64,000 bases of DNA, taken from Promicromonospora sukumoe (lineage in GTDB: Bacteria > Actinomycetota > Actinomycetes > Actinomycetales > Cellulomonadaceae). Below are positions 35,398-43,157 of the stretch, one piece after another. The notes beneath the pieces were generated by a model. The model did no database searches. It saw only the letters and a list, made by a program, of their open reading frames with translations, and was not told where the DNA came from. Location of the stretch: contig NZ_JACGWV010000001.1 of the NCBI RefSeq assembly GCF_014137995.1, positions 310,001-374,000 of the forward strand, written 5' to 3'. A program made the position numbers and the translations under genes. Each line of letters begins with the position of its first letter. Position 1 is the stretch's first letter.

Positions 35398-35904
35398 CTA
35401 CTCCACGGCTGTGTACTCGTCGTCTGTCGGTTCGCGATCGGGTTCGGCGGGCGGCGCGTCGGGGTCGGCTTCCCAGCGCTTGTAGAAGTCCTGGGCGCCC
35501 TGCTTCGTGATCCGCAGGGCCCGGCCGATCTGCTCCCAGGTGGCACCGTCCTTACGCGCGGCCCGCATCGCTTGCCAGCGACCGTCGATCAGGTCCTGGA
35601 CGACGGCGGCGTTGGCCCCGAGCGCGTAGAGCGCAGGCACCATGGGCATCTCGTCGAGCCGCCGACGTAGGGCAGCGTCGGCGTCCGGATCCGGAAACCT
35701 CGGTTGTTCGAGGGCTCGGGTGTGCATGGCCCGCACTTCGTAGGTCTCCCATACCTCGAGGTACTGGCTGGTGAAGGGCCCGGCGGCACGTAGGTACTCC
35801 GGCTCTCCGGGAATCTCTCGTGGGTCGACCTCGCGTGTGAGTTCTTCGAGCCGGAGTACGTCGAACTGGAGGTGGTCAGGTGCCATCGCGTCATCGTCCG
35901 CCAT
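35398..35904 (-). CDS. HTH protein of island end module, copy 1
   Basis: 168 aa. The N-terminal 100 residues are acidic and helical with no named domain (HLQFDVLRLEELTREVDPRE). An HTH of sigma-region-4 or HTH-23 type follows: WQAMRAARKDGATWEQIGRALRITKQGAQDFYKRW (residues 108-142), then a disordered Asp/Pro/Glu tail. Two palindromes overlap or flank its start codon, so autoregulation is likely. The copy at 57657-58211 is nearly identical up to the C-terminal tail. It could be a repressor of the island or a recombination directionality factor-like protein; this is inference. Confidence 0.8.
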   Translation of the reverse strand: MADDDAMAPDHLQFDVLRLEELTREVDPREIPGEPEYLRAAGPFTSQYLEVWETYEVRAMHTRALEQPRFPDPDADAALRRRLDEMPMVPALYALGANAAVVQDLIDGRWQAMRAARKDGATWEQIGRALRITKQGAQDFYKRWEADPDAPPAEPDREPTDDEYTAVE

Positions 35905-35951
35905 GCGTCAAGTTCACTTGACGCATGGCGCTCCGTCAAGCCAACTTGGCG
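35899..35951. promoter_or_regulatory. Tandem palindromic operators over the HTH gene start (copy 1)
   Basis: Site 1 (35899-35930): cGCCATGCGTCAAG, spacer TTCA, then its exact reverse complement; 14-bp arms that include the HTH gene's ATG. Site 2 (35934-35951): CGTCAAG-CCAA-CTTGGCG. The same CGTCAAG-N4-CTTG(A/G)CG pattern at both suggests two dimers of one protein, most simply the HTH product. The pair is preserved in copy 2. Confidence 0.7.
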
Positions 35952-36146
35952 AACCGCAGGCAAGTAATGGGGGCAGGGTTTGTCCGCTGCATGATCGCTT
36001 CGACGCTCGCCTCCCGGAAACCGGCAGTGTTCGGGCCAGGGTTGGGAACGTCGTCCTTGGGAGGGCGGGCTCAATGGCTGAGCTGCAATGCTTTGCACGC
36101 CTAGTGCATGAAGCGATGGCGGGCTGTGCGGATCCGCGTGGAGCGG
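35952..36146. other. Conserved noncoding segment of the end module (copy 1)
   Basis: 195 bp between the operators and repeat B, nearly identical to 58259-58453. It has no credible ORF; it contains small inverted repeats such as TGCAC-GCCTA-GTGCA. Conservation equal to that of the adjacent gene argues that it was duplicated as one unit, and it may hold recombinase accessory sites. Confidence 0.5.
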
Positions 36147-36265
36147 GTCTTCTCCTCGAGTCGCTGACACGGTGTGGCCATTCAGGACGATCTGGCCACC
36201 AATAATAGGTCTTCAATGATCTTTACATCGCTTTACTAATAGCAGAATAGAGGAGAAGAAATCCC
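36147..36265 (+). repeat. Island-boundary direct repeat, copy B
   Basis: 119 bp almost identical to copy C (58454-58572). The first bases after the shared AAATCCC read CGCGACCCATCG; in the cpaF frame this gives R-D-P-S, close to the H-D-P-T encoded after copy C. So a scrap of a cpaF-like target may persist here, as expected for tandem integration at the same site. Confidence 0.7.
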
Positions 36266-36328
36266 GCGACCCATCGCGAGCTGCAAACCTCTTCTCGCAA
36301 CGGGGTGTCCTGACTCGCGTCACTCTGC

Positions 36329-36515
36329 TCAGCGGCGTTCAGGCGGCGTGTTCAGTGCTCGATTGATCGCCATGACGAGGCTTGTCGAGAAGTGGGGGCG
36401 GTCGTCGACGAACTTCTTGATGCGTGCTTCCACAGCTCGTCGGGCTCGCTTCGCCGGCTTGCGTGAGCGGTAGGCGGAACGTCGGGCTTGCTGGTTGCGG
36501 GTAGGGCCTTGCGCA
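36329..36515 (-). pseudogene. Remnant of an unrecognised gene
   Basis: A start-less frame of about 60 codons with a protein-like, Arg/Lys-rich sequence (ARRAVEARIKKFVDDRPHF…MAINRALNTP) ends at 36329. The preceding stretch in another frame (to about 36790) contains GRDIMRKALP, which would join it after a frameshift. This looks like a decayed gene at the left end of island I3, where island I2 has family X, but it is not recognisably X. Confidence 0.35.
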
Positions 36516-36948
36516 TGATGTCACGTCCTGTCTCGTCGACCGTGGCTTGCTGCCCGGCTCGAGGTTCTGGCCGGGCTTGGGTCCCACCGTCCATGACGGC
36601 GAGTACCGCAGGACCCCGTGGAGTGCCTGGTTCGCGTGCGGGCCGCCCGTTGTGGGGGCAACCGTGCAATCCGAGGTCGTTACCGGTGATCCGGAGGGAC
36701 ACCGAGAAGACACGACTTTGACGCGGGAGCGCGCAACTCGCATGCGATGTCCGGCAGGAGTCTCTTGCGCGACTGCTGGGTGTCCCGTTCACGCTCCAGC
36801 CGTGTCACACCGGTGGCCGCAGAGCGACATGCCCCGCGAGTCGGCCAGGACTTGGGTCCACGGCGCGTACTGGTCCGTCGATGTCAGACACCCTCGCTAG
36901 CGTGCGCGAGCAGGCGATGGTCGTCGAGCGTCGAGGTGGGGGAGTCGA
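36516..36948. other. Region with decayed coding traces, no intact gene
   Basis: Overlapping minus-strand frames suggest an eroded gene continuous with the remnant ending at 36329. The last ~60 bp before 36949 should hold the promoter of the membrane protein gene, but I cannot place it. Confidence 0.3.
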
Positions 36949-37692
36949 GTGGGTATGCGTACAGCACGAGTGGGCCGGGGGCGGCGTCGGCGGGACGTGA
37001 GGCAGCTGCTGCAGCTCGGGTTCACCGAGGACGACCTCGCGCGCCTCTTTGTCCTCGAGCAGCGGCGGCTGGCGAAGTGGACCGTGTCGACCTATGAGTT
37101 CGGCTTCATGCTCTTCGGGCTCGGCTACGGTGTGGTGCTCGGAGCCGTCGTGTTCCTTGGTCGGTGGTCCTCGTCCGCCGGGCTTCTCGAAGCAGTCCTG
37201 GTGGCTCTCGTCTGCGTGGGCCTAGGGGTGTGGGTGGGTGGGCTCGGCGGTGCACGGACGGCGTACTGGGTGATGTGCTTGCTCGACCGCTATCAGTCTT
37301 TCGGGGACGCGGCTGCTCGGATCCTGCGATGGATCCGTCCCCCTGTCACTCAGCGGCTGGCGGTCAAGGAGAGGTGCCTGCGGTTGACGCGACGGTGGGC
37401 GGCGCAAGGGCGCCGCAACGGTCTGGAGCTGTCCGGGCAGGAGCAGCGGATCCTGGACATCCTCGCCGGCGAGCTCACGCCGACCGCGATCGAGGAGATC
37501 CACGACATCGTTCGGGGCTCGTTGCTCGATGCAGCCACCAGCAGCGGTTTCAACCCGAACACCTACGAGGTCGGCAAACTTCGAACGCTGCGGCAAACCC
37601 TGCGGCTCGTGGGCGAGGTCGCCGGTGTCATCACCGTCGCATCGGCCGTGGTCGCGTCGGTCCTTGCGGGCTTGGAGTACATCCTGCGCTGA
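36949..37692 (+). CDS. Three-TM membrane protein of unknown function
   Basis: 247 aa. After a basic N-terminus with a short helical region (LLQLGFTEDDLARLFVLEQRRLAKW) come two adjacent transmembrane helices (FGFMLFGLGYGVVLGAVVFLG and LLEAVLVALVCVGLGVWVGGLGG), then a soluble helical segment (LTRRWAAQGRRNGLELSGQEQRILDILAG) and a C-terminal membrane helix (VAGVITVASAVVASVLAGLEYIL). No family is recognised. It is the first intact gene of island I3 and precedes the PRTase gene by about 100 bp. Confidence 0.65.
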   Translation: MGMRTARVGRGRRRRDVRQLLQLGFTEDDLARLFVLEQRRLAKWTVSTYEFGFMLFGLGYGVVLGAVVFLGRWSSSAGLLEAVLVALVCVGLGVWVGGLGGARTAYWVMCLLDRYQSFGDAAARILRWIRPPVTQRLAVKERCLRLTRRWAAQGRRNGLELSGQEQRILDILAGELTPTAIEEIHDIVRGSLLDAATSSGFNPNTYEVGKLRTLRQTLRLVGEVAGVITVASAVVASVLAGLEYILR

Positions 37693-37793
37693 GGCAGCTG
37701 ATCTGCGCCACGAGTCAGGTGTCGCCCATCCGCGCAACAGTCCCGATGGTCACTGGATACGAACGTGACCCGTCGGCAGAGATGATGGTCATC

Positions 37794-38354
37794 ATGACCA
37801 CGACCGACCCCGCCGCCGAACCCGACCCCGTCCTCGCCCGCGACATCGACGTCGCGTGCCGCTTGACGGGCGCATTCAATCTGCGGTCGGGGCAGGTTTC
37901 CGACACCTACTTCGACAAGTACCTGTTCGAGACCGATCCCGTGCTGCTGGCTCGAGTCGCTCGGCAGATGGTTCCTCTCGTCCCGGACGGGACGGACCTG
38001 CTGGGCGGGTTGGAGCTCGGCGGCATTCCCCTGGTGACCGTGTTGTCCTCGCTCACCGGCGTGGGCGCGCTGTTCGTCCGCAAGGACGCCAAGAGCTACG
38101 GAACGGCCAAACTCGCCGAAGGCCCGCCCGTCGCTGGACGACGCGTGACACTCGTGGAGGACATCATCACCACCGGTGGAGCAGTCCGCGCCGCGGCACG
38201 CGCGCTGCGAGAGCTTGGTGCTGTGGTGGATACCGTCGTGTGCGCGATCGACCGAAGCCCGAGCGACACCAGTCCCCTCGCCGATGTCCATGTGATCGTC
38301 CGGTCGGTGCTGACACGCGCCGACCTTGACGATGTGTTCGTGCCCCGCAGGTGA
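37794..38354 (+). CDS. pyrE: Orotate phosphoribosyltransferase-like protein
   Basis: 186 aa from ATG 37794 (ATGs at 37782 and 37785 are in frame). The PRTase core is intact: GGLELGGIPLVTVLSS, the flexible loop FVRKDAKSYGTAKLAEG, and the PRPP-binding motif LVEDIITTGGAV. The loop KDAKSYGT and the N-terminal FNLRSGQVSDTYFDKYLFE match the OPRT type that makes OMP in pyrimidine synthesis. A pyrE copy in a genomic island is unusual. It converges on folP with 87 bp between the stops, so it may be functionally linked to the nucleotide/folate genes or be an independent nucleotide-metabolism defence gene. Confidence 0.82.
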   Translation: MTTTDPAAEPDPVLARDIDVACRLTGAFNLRSGQVSDTYFDKYLFETDPVLLARVARQMVPLVPDGTDLLGGLELGGIPLVTVLSSLTGVGALFVRKDAKSYGTAKLAEGPPVAGRRVTLVEDIITTGGAVRAAARALRELGAVVDTVVCAIDRSPSDTSPLADVHVIVRSVLTRADLDDVFVPRR

Positions 38355-38441
38355 GGACCATGATGTTCCCCGGACATCTGCACCCAGGTAGCCTGGAAAA
38401 AGGTGGACATCGAAATTCCCGCGCAACAATGTCGGCTGCTG

Positions 38442-39218
38442 TCATTGATGATCAAGCGCGGATACGAGATCTAGGGCCTGTCGTGTCTCTTTGACATCGT
38501 GCACCCGGACTATGCCGACGCCACGCCGCGCGCACTCGAGTGCAACCGCTACCGAACCACCGAGGCGCTCCTTCGGCCTGGGTTCACCCGTCAGTTCGCC
38601 GATGAACCGCTTCCTGCTGGCGCCGACGAGTACCGGGAATCCGGTGCTCACGAAGCGATCGAGGCCTTGTAGGAGCTCGATATTGTGCGCGACAGATTTT
38701 CCGAAGCCGATCCCGGGATCGATCAACACCTCTGGGGCGCCGCAGTCCATTGCCTGGTTTGCGGCCCGCAGGAGGTAGGTGAGGACCTCCGAGACGACGT
38801 CTTCGTAGTGTGGGCTCACCTGCATCGAGCCGGGCGTTCCCTGCATGTGCATCGCAACCCATGAGACACCGAGCCGACCAGCCAATTCCCCCAACGACGC
38901 AGAGACGTCATTTATCATCTTCGCACCATGCTCGACGGCGCTCTTGGCAACAATGGGATGTCTTGTATCAATAGAAACGGTGCCGTACTCCGAGAGGGCT
39001 TCCACCACCGGAACCACACGTCGGAGCTCGACCTGCTCTGGCACGGGCAGTGCTCCAGGCCGTGTGGACTCGCCGCCAACGTCGACGATCGCTGCTCCCT
39101 GCTCGAACATTTCGCGCCCACGGGCAATGGCCTCACCGTGATCTCGCCAATCGCCCCCATCCGAGAAGGAGTCCGGAGTGACGTTCAAGATCCCCATCAC
39201 GCTACAGTCCACAGTCAC
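38442..39218 (-). CDS. folP: Dihydropteroate synthase
   Basis: 258 aa from GTG 39218. All DHPS motifs are present: MGILNVTPDSFSDGG, AAIVDVGGESTRPG, INDVSA, DPGIGFGKS, GASRKRFIG and RVHDVKE, so it should join pABA and the pterin pyrophosphate to dihydropteroate. The length is normal. It is the last gene of thyX-MFS-pabB-folP, overlapping pabB by 17 bp, without the folB/folK/folE neighbours of the housekeeping locus. An extra DHPS can give sulfonamide-type resistance or feed a biosynthetic pathway. Confidence 0.95.
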   Translation of the reverse strand: MTVDCSVMGILNVTPDSFSDGGDWRDHGEAIARGREMFEQGAAIVDVGGESTRPGALPVPEQVELRRVVPVVEALSEYGTVSIDTRHPIVAKSAVEHGAKMINDVSASLGELAGRLGVSWVAMHMQGTPGSMQVSPHYEDVVSEVLTYLLRAANQAMDCGAPEVLIDPGIGFGKSVAHNIELLQGLDRFVSTGFPVLVGASRKRFIGELTGEPRPKERLGGSVAVALECARRGVGIVRVHDVKETRQALDLVSALDHQ

Positions 39219-40377
39219 GATGATCTCCTACCCGGTCATGGGCCTGCGCTGCGTACCCTGCTGAGCCGCGACAGGGTGTCTCAGATGACGCGAGGGCGAC
39301 GAGCCGTGATGCCTTGAGCTCGGTCTCGCTCCACTCCACAGACGGCACCGACCCCCATGTGATCCCTGCTCCTGTGCCGAACCGGAGCAGGCCGTCAGAC
39401 CACCAGAACGTGCGAATTCCTACCGCGATTGAAGCTCTGCCGTCCGCAACCCACCCCACTGCGCCGCAGTACGGTCCACGTTCCACTGGCTCAAGTTCCG
39501 AGATGATCCGGAGCGCGGACGACTTGGGCGCCCCTGACACTGAGCCGGGCGGAAAAGTTCCCTCGAGCAACACACGCCACATCTCGCTCGACGTCGCGAC
39601 CTTGCGGCGAACCACACCCTGGACTCGCGACACAAGATGAACGAGACCCGGATGGTGCTCGATACCAAGCAGGGACGTCACTTCGACGGTGCCGGGTTCG
39701 CAGACGGTGTGCAGATCATTCCGCACGAGGTCGACGATCATGACGTTCTCTGCCCGATCTTTATCAGCGAGCTCTGCAACCGTCGGTGCGGTTCCTTTGA
39801 TAGGGCTCGAAGATACGACGGTCCCGGACGGAGTCGGATCGATCGACAAGTAGAGTTCTGGCGAGGCGCTGACTACCCATACCGGATCGACCCCTGTAGA
39901 TGCCGGAACATGTATGGCGGCTGAGTGTGGTGCGGGGTTTCCCTGGGCGAGCAGCTTCGCTAACGCCCACGCATCTGGCTCGGGGTCACCGTGAAGCGGC
40001 GCGGAGAGCACGCGGCATATGTTCGCCTGGTACACCTCGCCGGCACGGACGTAGTCGCGGACCCTCGCCACGGCCGCTATGTACTCGGCCCGGTCCATGG
40101 ACGAGTTCCATGACTCCGGACTGGGACCAGCCCACTCGTGCCGACCAGTGGGTTCTTTAGTCCACGGTGGTTCGCCCGCCGATCTCGACATGCTCTCGAA
40201 CCGCCACGCCTTGATCGTCCCTTCGAACGTCCCCACCACGAACCAGTTTCCCTCACCGAGCTTTTCCGGGGCAGCGAGCACATCGATGCACTCAAGGACG
40301 CCAAAAGCAATGTTGTCGCCGAACGTCGCCCATCCAGAATCAAGCTCTGTGCTCAGGAGGCTCCGTTGCTCCCTCAT
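39202..40377 (-). CDS. pabB: Aminodeoxychorismate synthase component I (PabB-type)
   Basis: 391 aa, shorter than PabB proteins with a full N-terminal domain but with a complete chorismate-binding core: SSPIKGTAP (Lys of PIKGT marks PabB rather than anthranilate synthase), RAENVMIVDLVRNDL, GTFPPGSVSGAPK and GPYCGAVGW. It should add ammonia to chorismate, giving 4-amino-4-deoxychorismate. No glutaminase (PabA) or lyase (PabC) gene is nearby, so it would use host partners or free ammonia. The C-terminal 25 residues beyond the fold overlap folP. It overlaps the MFS gene by 4 bp. Confidence 0.93.
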   Translation of the reverse strand: MREQRSLLSTELDSGWATFGDNIAFGVLECIDVLAAPEKLGEGNWFVVGTFEGTIKAWRFESMSRSAGEPPWTKEPTGRHEWAGPSPESWNSSMDRAEYIAAVARVRDYVRAGEVYQANICRVLSAPLHGDPEPDAWALAKLLAQGNPAPHSAAIHVPASTGVDPVWVVSASPELYLSIDPTPSGTVVSSSPIKGTAPTVAELADKDRAENVMIVDLVRNDLHTVCEPGTVEVTSLLGIEHHPGLVHLVSRVQGVVRRKVATSSEMWRVLLEGTFPPGSVSGAPKSSALRIISELEPVERGPYCGAVGWVADGRASIAVGIRTFWWSDGLLRFGTGAGITWGSVPSVEWSETELKASRLVALASSETPCRGSAGYAAQAHDRVGDHRDCGL

Positions 40378-41639
40378 GGTTTGTCACGGCTCCCGTCCAC
40401 TGCGGTATCAGCCGTGGCCAGCGTGGCGCGAAGCGAGCGTAGACCCGCAATGAGCAGGTGAGCAGTGATCGCGAGCAGGAGCAGCCGAAGTGCCCCTGCT
40501 ATGGGATAGGTGGCGCGTATACCTATTAGCGCTGCGGTAAGGCCGCCTGCGGCCGCGCCCAGTGGGATCGTGCCCCAACTTATCAGGCGATACACGCTGT
40601 TCACCCGGCCGAACAGCTCGGACGGAACGGACTCCTGGCGAATCGTGACGGTGAGGACGTTCCACTGGACCGACGAGAAACCCACTACGATCAGCAATGC
40701 GGCGAGCGATGCGAAGTCGTCCACGAAGCCGATCGCCAGGAAACTGAGACCTGTAGCCGTCAAAGATCCGATGAGTGTGGCACCCTCGCCAACTGATTGA
40801 ACGATCCGGTTGTTCGCGATGCCCCCGAGAATGCTCCCGGCAGCGATCGCTGTGAGTGCGATGCCGAACATGTGAGCAGGTAGACCAAGCGAGGTGGTCA
40901 CAACTAGCACAAGAGTGACGGCAGCGAACTGATTACAGAAGTTGTTTGCGCCGAGCAGTACCGCGAGAGTGCGAAGGAGGCGATCGCGTACCAGGTACTT
41001 GATCCCCGCGCCGATTTCTTGCCGGAACGTTCCTCGCGACGCTCTTTCGGACGTCGGCACCTGAAGCCGTCCGAGACTGAGAATTGACACGGCATAGGTG
41101 ACTGCGTTACCGACGACAGGAACGATCGCGGCGACTGAGAATAGAGCGCTGCCGAGAGGTGGGCCCACGAACGACCTGGCGACCGTCTGCGCAGTGTACT
41201 GAGCACTGTTTGCCTGCTGAAGCTGTTCCTTCGAAACCATCTGCGGCAGCACCGCCTGGAAAGCGTTCCCCGCCAGAACGTCTGCCGTGCCGATGATGAA
41301 GGCCAGGACCACTAGGAGGCCGATCTCCAGTGCGCCTGTCGCCAACAGTACCGCGATGATGGCCACAGCTAGCATCTGAACCGATTGGGTCCATCTGATG
41401 ATCTGCATACGGTTCCAACGGTCCACCAGCACACCGGCGTGCAAGGAGAAGAGGAGCCACGGCAGGTAGGCTGACGCCGTTACGAGGCCGATTTCGAACG
41501 GGTCGCGGGTAAGAGCTAAAGCGAGCAGTGGCGTCGTGGCCGCCATCATGCCGTCGCCGAGCTCATTGGACGTCGTGGCGATCCACAGACGCCAGTATTT
41601 TCTTGGGAGGTCCTTGAGTTTTCTGCGTGGTCCCGCCAT
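40374..41639 (-). CDS. MFS transporter, EntS-like (MFS_3) exporter family
   Basis: 421 aa from ATG 41639, chosen because AGGAG lies 6 nt upstream. About 11-12 hydrophobic helices. The first-loop motif AGVLVDRWNRMQII resembles the MFS signature GxLaDRxxRR, and the N-terminal SNELGDGMMAATTPLLALAL is typical of the enterobactin-exporter-like family, often drug or siderophore exporters. Within a thyX-MFS-pabB-folP operon it is the obvious candidate exporter for the cluster product, or an antifolate efflux pump. Substrate unknown. Confidence 0.9.
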   Translation of the reverse strand: MAGPRRKLKDLPRKYWRLWIATTSNELGDGMMAATTPLLALALTRDPFEIGLVTASAYLPWLLFSLHAGVLVDRWNRMQIIRWTQSVQMLAVAIIAVLLATGALEIGLLVVLAFIIGTADVLAGNAFQAVLPQMVSKEQLQQANSAQYTAQTVARSFVGPPLGSALFSVAAIVPVVGNAVTYAVSILSLGRLQVPTSERASRGTFRQEIGAGIKYLVRDRLLRTLAVLLGANNFCNQFAAVTLVLVVTTSLGLPAHMFGIALTAIAAGSILGGIANNRIVQSVGEGATLIGSLTATGLSFLAIGFVDDFASLAALLIVVGFSSVQWNVLTVTIRQESVPSELFGRVNSVYRLISWGTIPLGAAAGGLTAALIGIRATYPIAGALRLLLLAITAHLLIAGLRSLRATLATADTAVDGSRDKP

Positions 41640-41687
41640 TGGCACTCCTCTGTAACTGATGAGTGAAGGGATAGTGCCTAGGTAGGG

Positions 41688-42425
41688 TTAGGGTGCTACG
41701 CGTCCGTTGCTGTTGAAGGCCGCGTGGGTCAAGGGCATGAGCTCAGCCCACTGCGCCTCCATCGCCTCCGCCACCATTTCGATCTCGCGTTGCGGGAAGG
41801 TGGGGACAGTGGATTCCGCGTGGGTTGTCCGAAGGGACAGAAAGTGCATCAGGGCCCGCGCGTTGCAAGTCGCATACATCGACGAATAGAGGCCCACAGG
41901 GAGCGCCGATCGGGCAACTTCTCTCGCGACACCGGCGTCGAGCATTTCGCGGTACGCCTCGTACGCGGTCACATACGAGCGTTCGAGCGCCGTGCGGGTT
42001 ACTGTGTGCTGATCATCGGTACCGGGCGAAAAGTGGTATCGCCCGGGACGGCCCTCCTGCACGAGGTTGCGTTCCTCGTTCGGCATGTAGAACACCGGCT
42101 CGAGCTCACGGTACCGCCCACTCTCCTCGTTGTAGGAGAATCCGACACGGTGACGGTGAAACTCGCGGAAAACGAAAATCGGTGCACTGATGAAGAAGGT
42201 CATCGAGTTATGCTCAAACGGAGTCCCGTGACGGTCCCTCATCAGGAAATTGATCAGTCCCTTCGAGCGTTCGGCGTCCGAGTTGACGTCGTCGAGAGAT
42301 CGATCTCCCAGCGTAGAGACACGTGCCGCGAATGCTACGTCAGAGTCTTGGGCGGAATGGCGGACCAGCTGTGCCGTAATATCGCTGCGGACGCTGATGC
42401 TTGCGGACTTTTCGCTTGTGTTCAC
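41688..42425 (-). CDS. thyX: FAD-dependent thymidylate synthase ThyX
   Basis: 245 aa from GTG 42425 (AGGAG 4 nt upstream); the frame extends further but that part is not protein-like. The ThyX signature is present as RHRVGFSYNEESGRY, preceded by HGTPFEHNSMTFFISAPIFVFREF. ThyX methylates dUMP using methylene-tetrahydrofolate and FADH2 and releases tetrahydrofolate, so thymidylate synthesis continues without DHFR turnover. First gene of the minus-strand operon. Having it beside DHFR, DHPS and PabB copies suggests bypass of folate-pathway inhibition. Confidence 0.95.
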   Translation of the reverse strand: MNTSEKSASISVRSDITAQLVRHSAQDSDVAFAARVSTLGDRSLDDVNSDAERSKGLINFLMRDRHGTPFEHNSMTFFISAPIFVFREFHRHRVGFSYNEESGRYRELEPVFYMPNEERNLVQEGRPGRYHFSPGTDDQHTVTRTALERSYVTAYEAYREMLDAGVAREVARSALPVGLYSSMYATCNARALMHFLSLRTTHAESTVPTFPQREIEMVAEAMEAQWAELMPLTHAAFNSNGRVAP

Positions 42426-42644
42426 GGGACTCCTGTTGGTTCCGGTTGAAGTGCTTGGGAAAACGGCGTTCGAGCAGACGTGGGAGCCCTGGACATCTTC
42501 TAGGCGAGCCGGCGCCCATGGTAGCGGCAAGGGCGCGGAGCGGGCATGACTAGTCGTGGGATCGTTCCGGCTGCTGCCTAGGTCCGTGCGTGTTGGCGCT
42601 GCTTTCGATGCCCCTGTCGGCGGGTGCCGCTACGCCGGCTGTCG

Positions 42645-42764
42645 TCAGGGCAGCGCGAGCGCGTGGGACTGCGCTGTGGCCTCGTGCAGCGCGGACCACA
42701 CGTTCCGAGCGGCGACGCGTCCGACGAACACCTCCGTCTGGCGCCAGTCGGGAATCATGCTCAC
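42645..42764 (-). CDS. Possible short peptide gene between divergent operons
   Basis: 39 codons from GTG 42764, peptide VSMIPDWRQTEVFVGRVA… ending ALALP. Nearly every third codon position is G or C, as in real genes here, although the region around it looks noncoding. There is only a weak GAGAG before the start. It may be a genuine peptide, perhaps related to the cluster product, or the surviving end of a lost gene. Confidence 0.25.
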   Translation of the reverse strand: MSMIPDWRQTEVFVGRVAARNVWSALHEATAQSHALALP

Positions 42765-43157
42765 GGGGAAGCTCTCGGGATGACCGAGGCCAGGCCCTGG
42801 CGACGGTCCTGCTCGCACGGCGCGTGCGGAACGAGCGTTCAATCGAGCATCTCCCACGATCGGGGAGGGAACCTGTCCAGGCGCCTGGTGTGGCTCTTGC
42901 GCGTTGCTCGAGATCTGCCCGGAGCGCACCCCAGGGACTCGGGCGTGTTCGACCATCGTCGCTCGCGTATGCCATCCGCGGCCAGGACGCGCTGTTGGCC
43001 AGCCACCGGCCAGCCAAGGCAGGTCAAGTACAAGTCTTGGCTGTCTCCGGATAGTGCCGAATCTACCCCTAGGGCTGGTCTGTGACGGATGCTACAGTCC
43101 TGCCTTGGCACCAGCGCGTTTGTCCGCACCTGAGTCGTCGGCGAGAGACAGGTAGAG
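42765..43157. other. Divergent intergenic region of the folate cluster
   Basis: This lies between the thyX operon and the radical SAM operon and must contain promoters for at least the latter. TACAGT at 43092-43097 is a candidate -10 box about 60 bp upstream of the radical SAM ATG. No THF or other riboswitch fold is recognised. Confidence 0.35.

Noticed and set aside
36339..36792. 134- and 146-codon minus-strand frames as intact genes
   Set aside because: Only short pieces look protein-like and they lie in different frames; better read as a decayed gene.
42426..43157. Tetrahydrofolate riboswitch controlling the folate genes
   Set aside because: No recognisable THF-aptamer sequence or fold in this or the other leader regions of the cluster.
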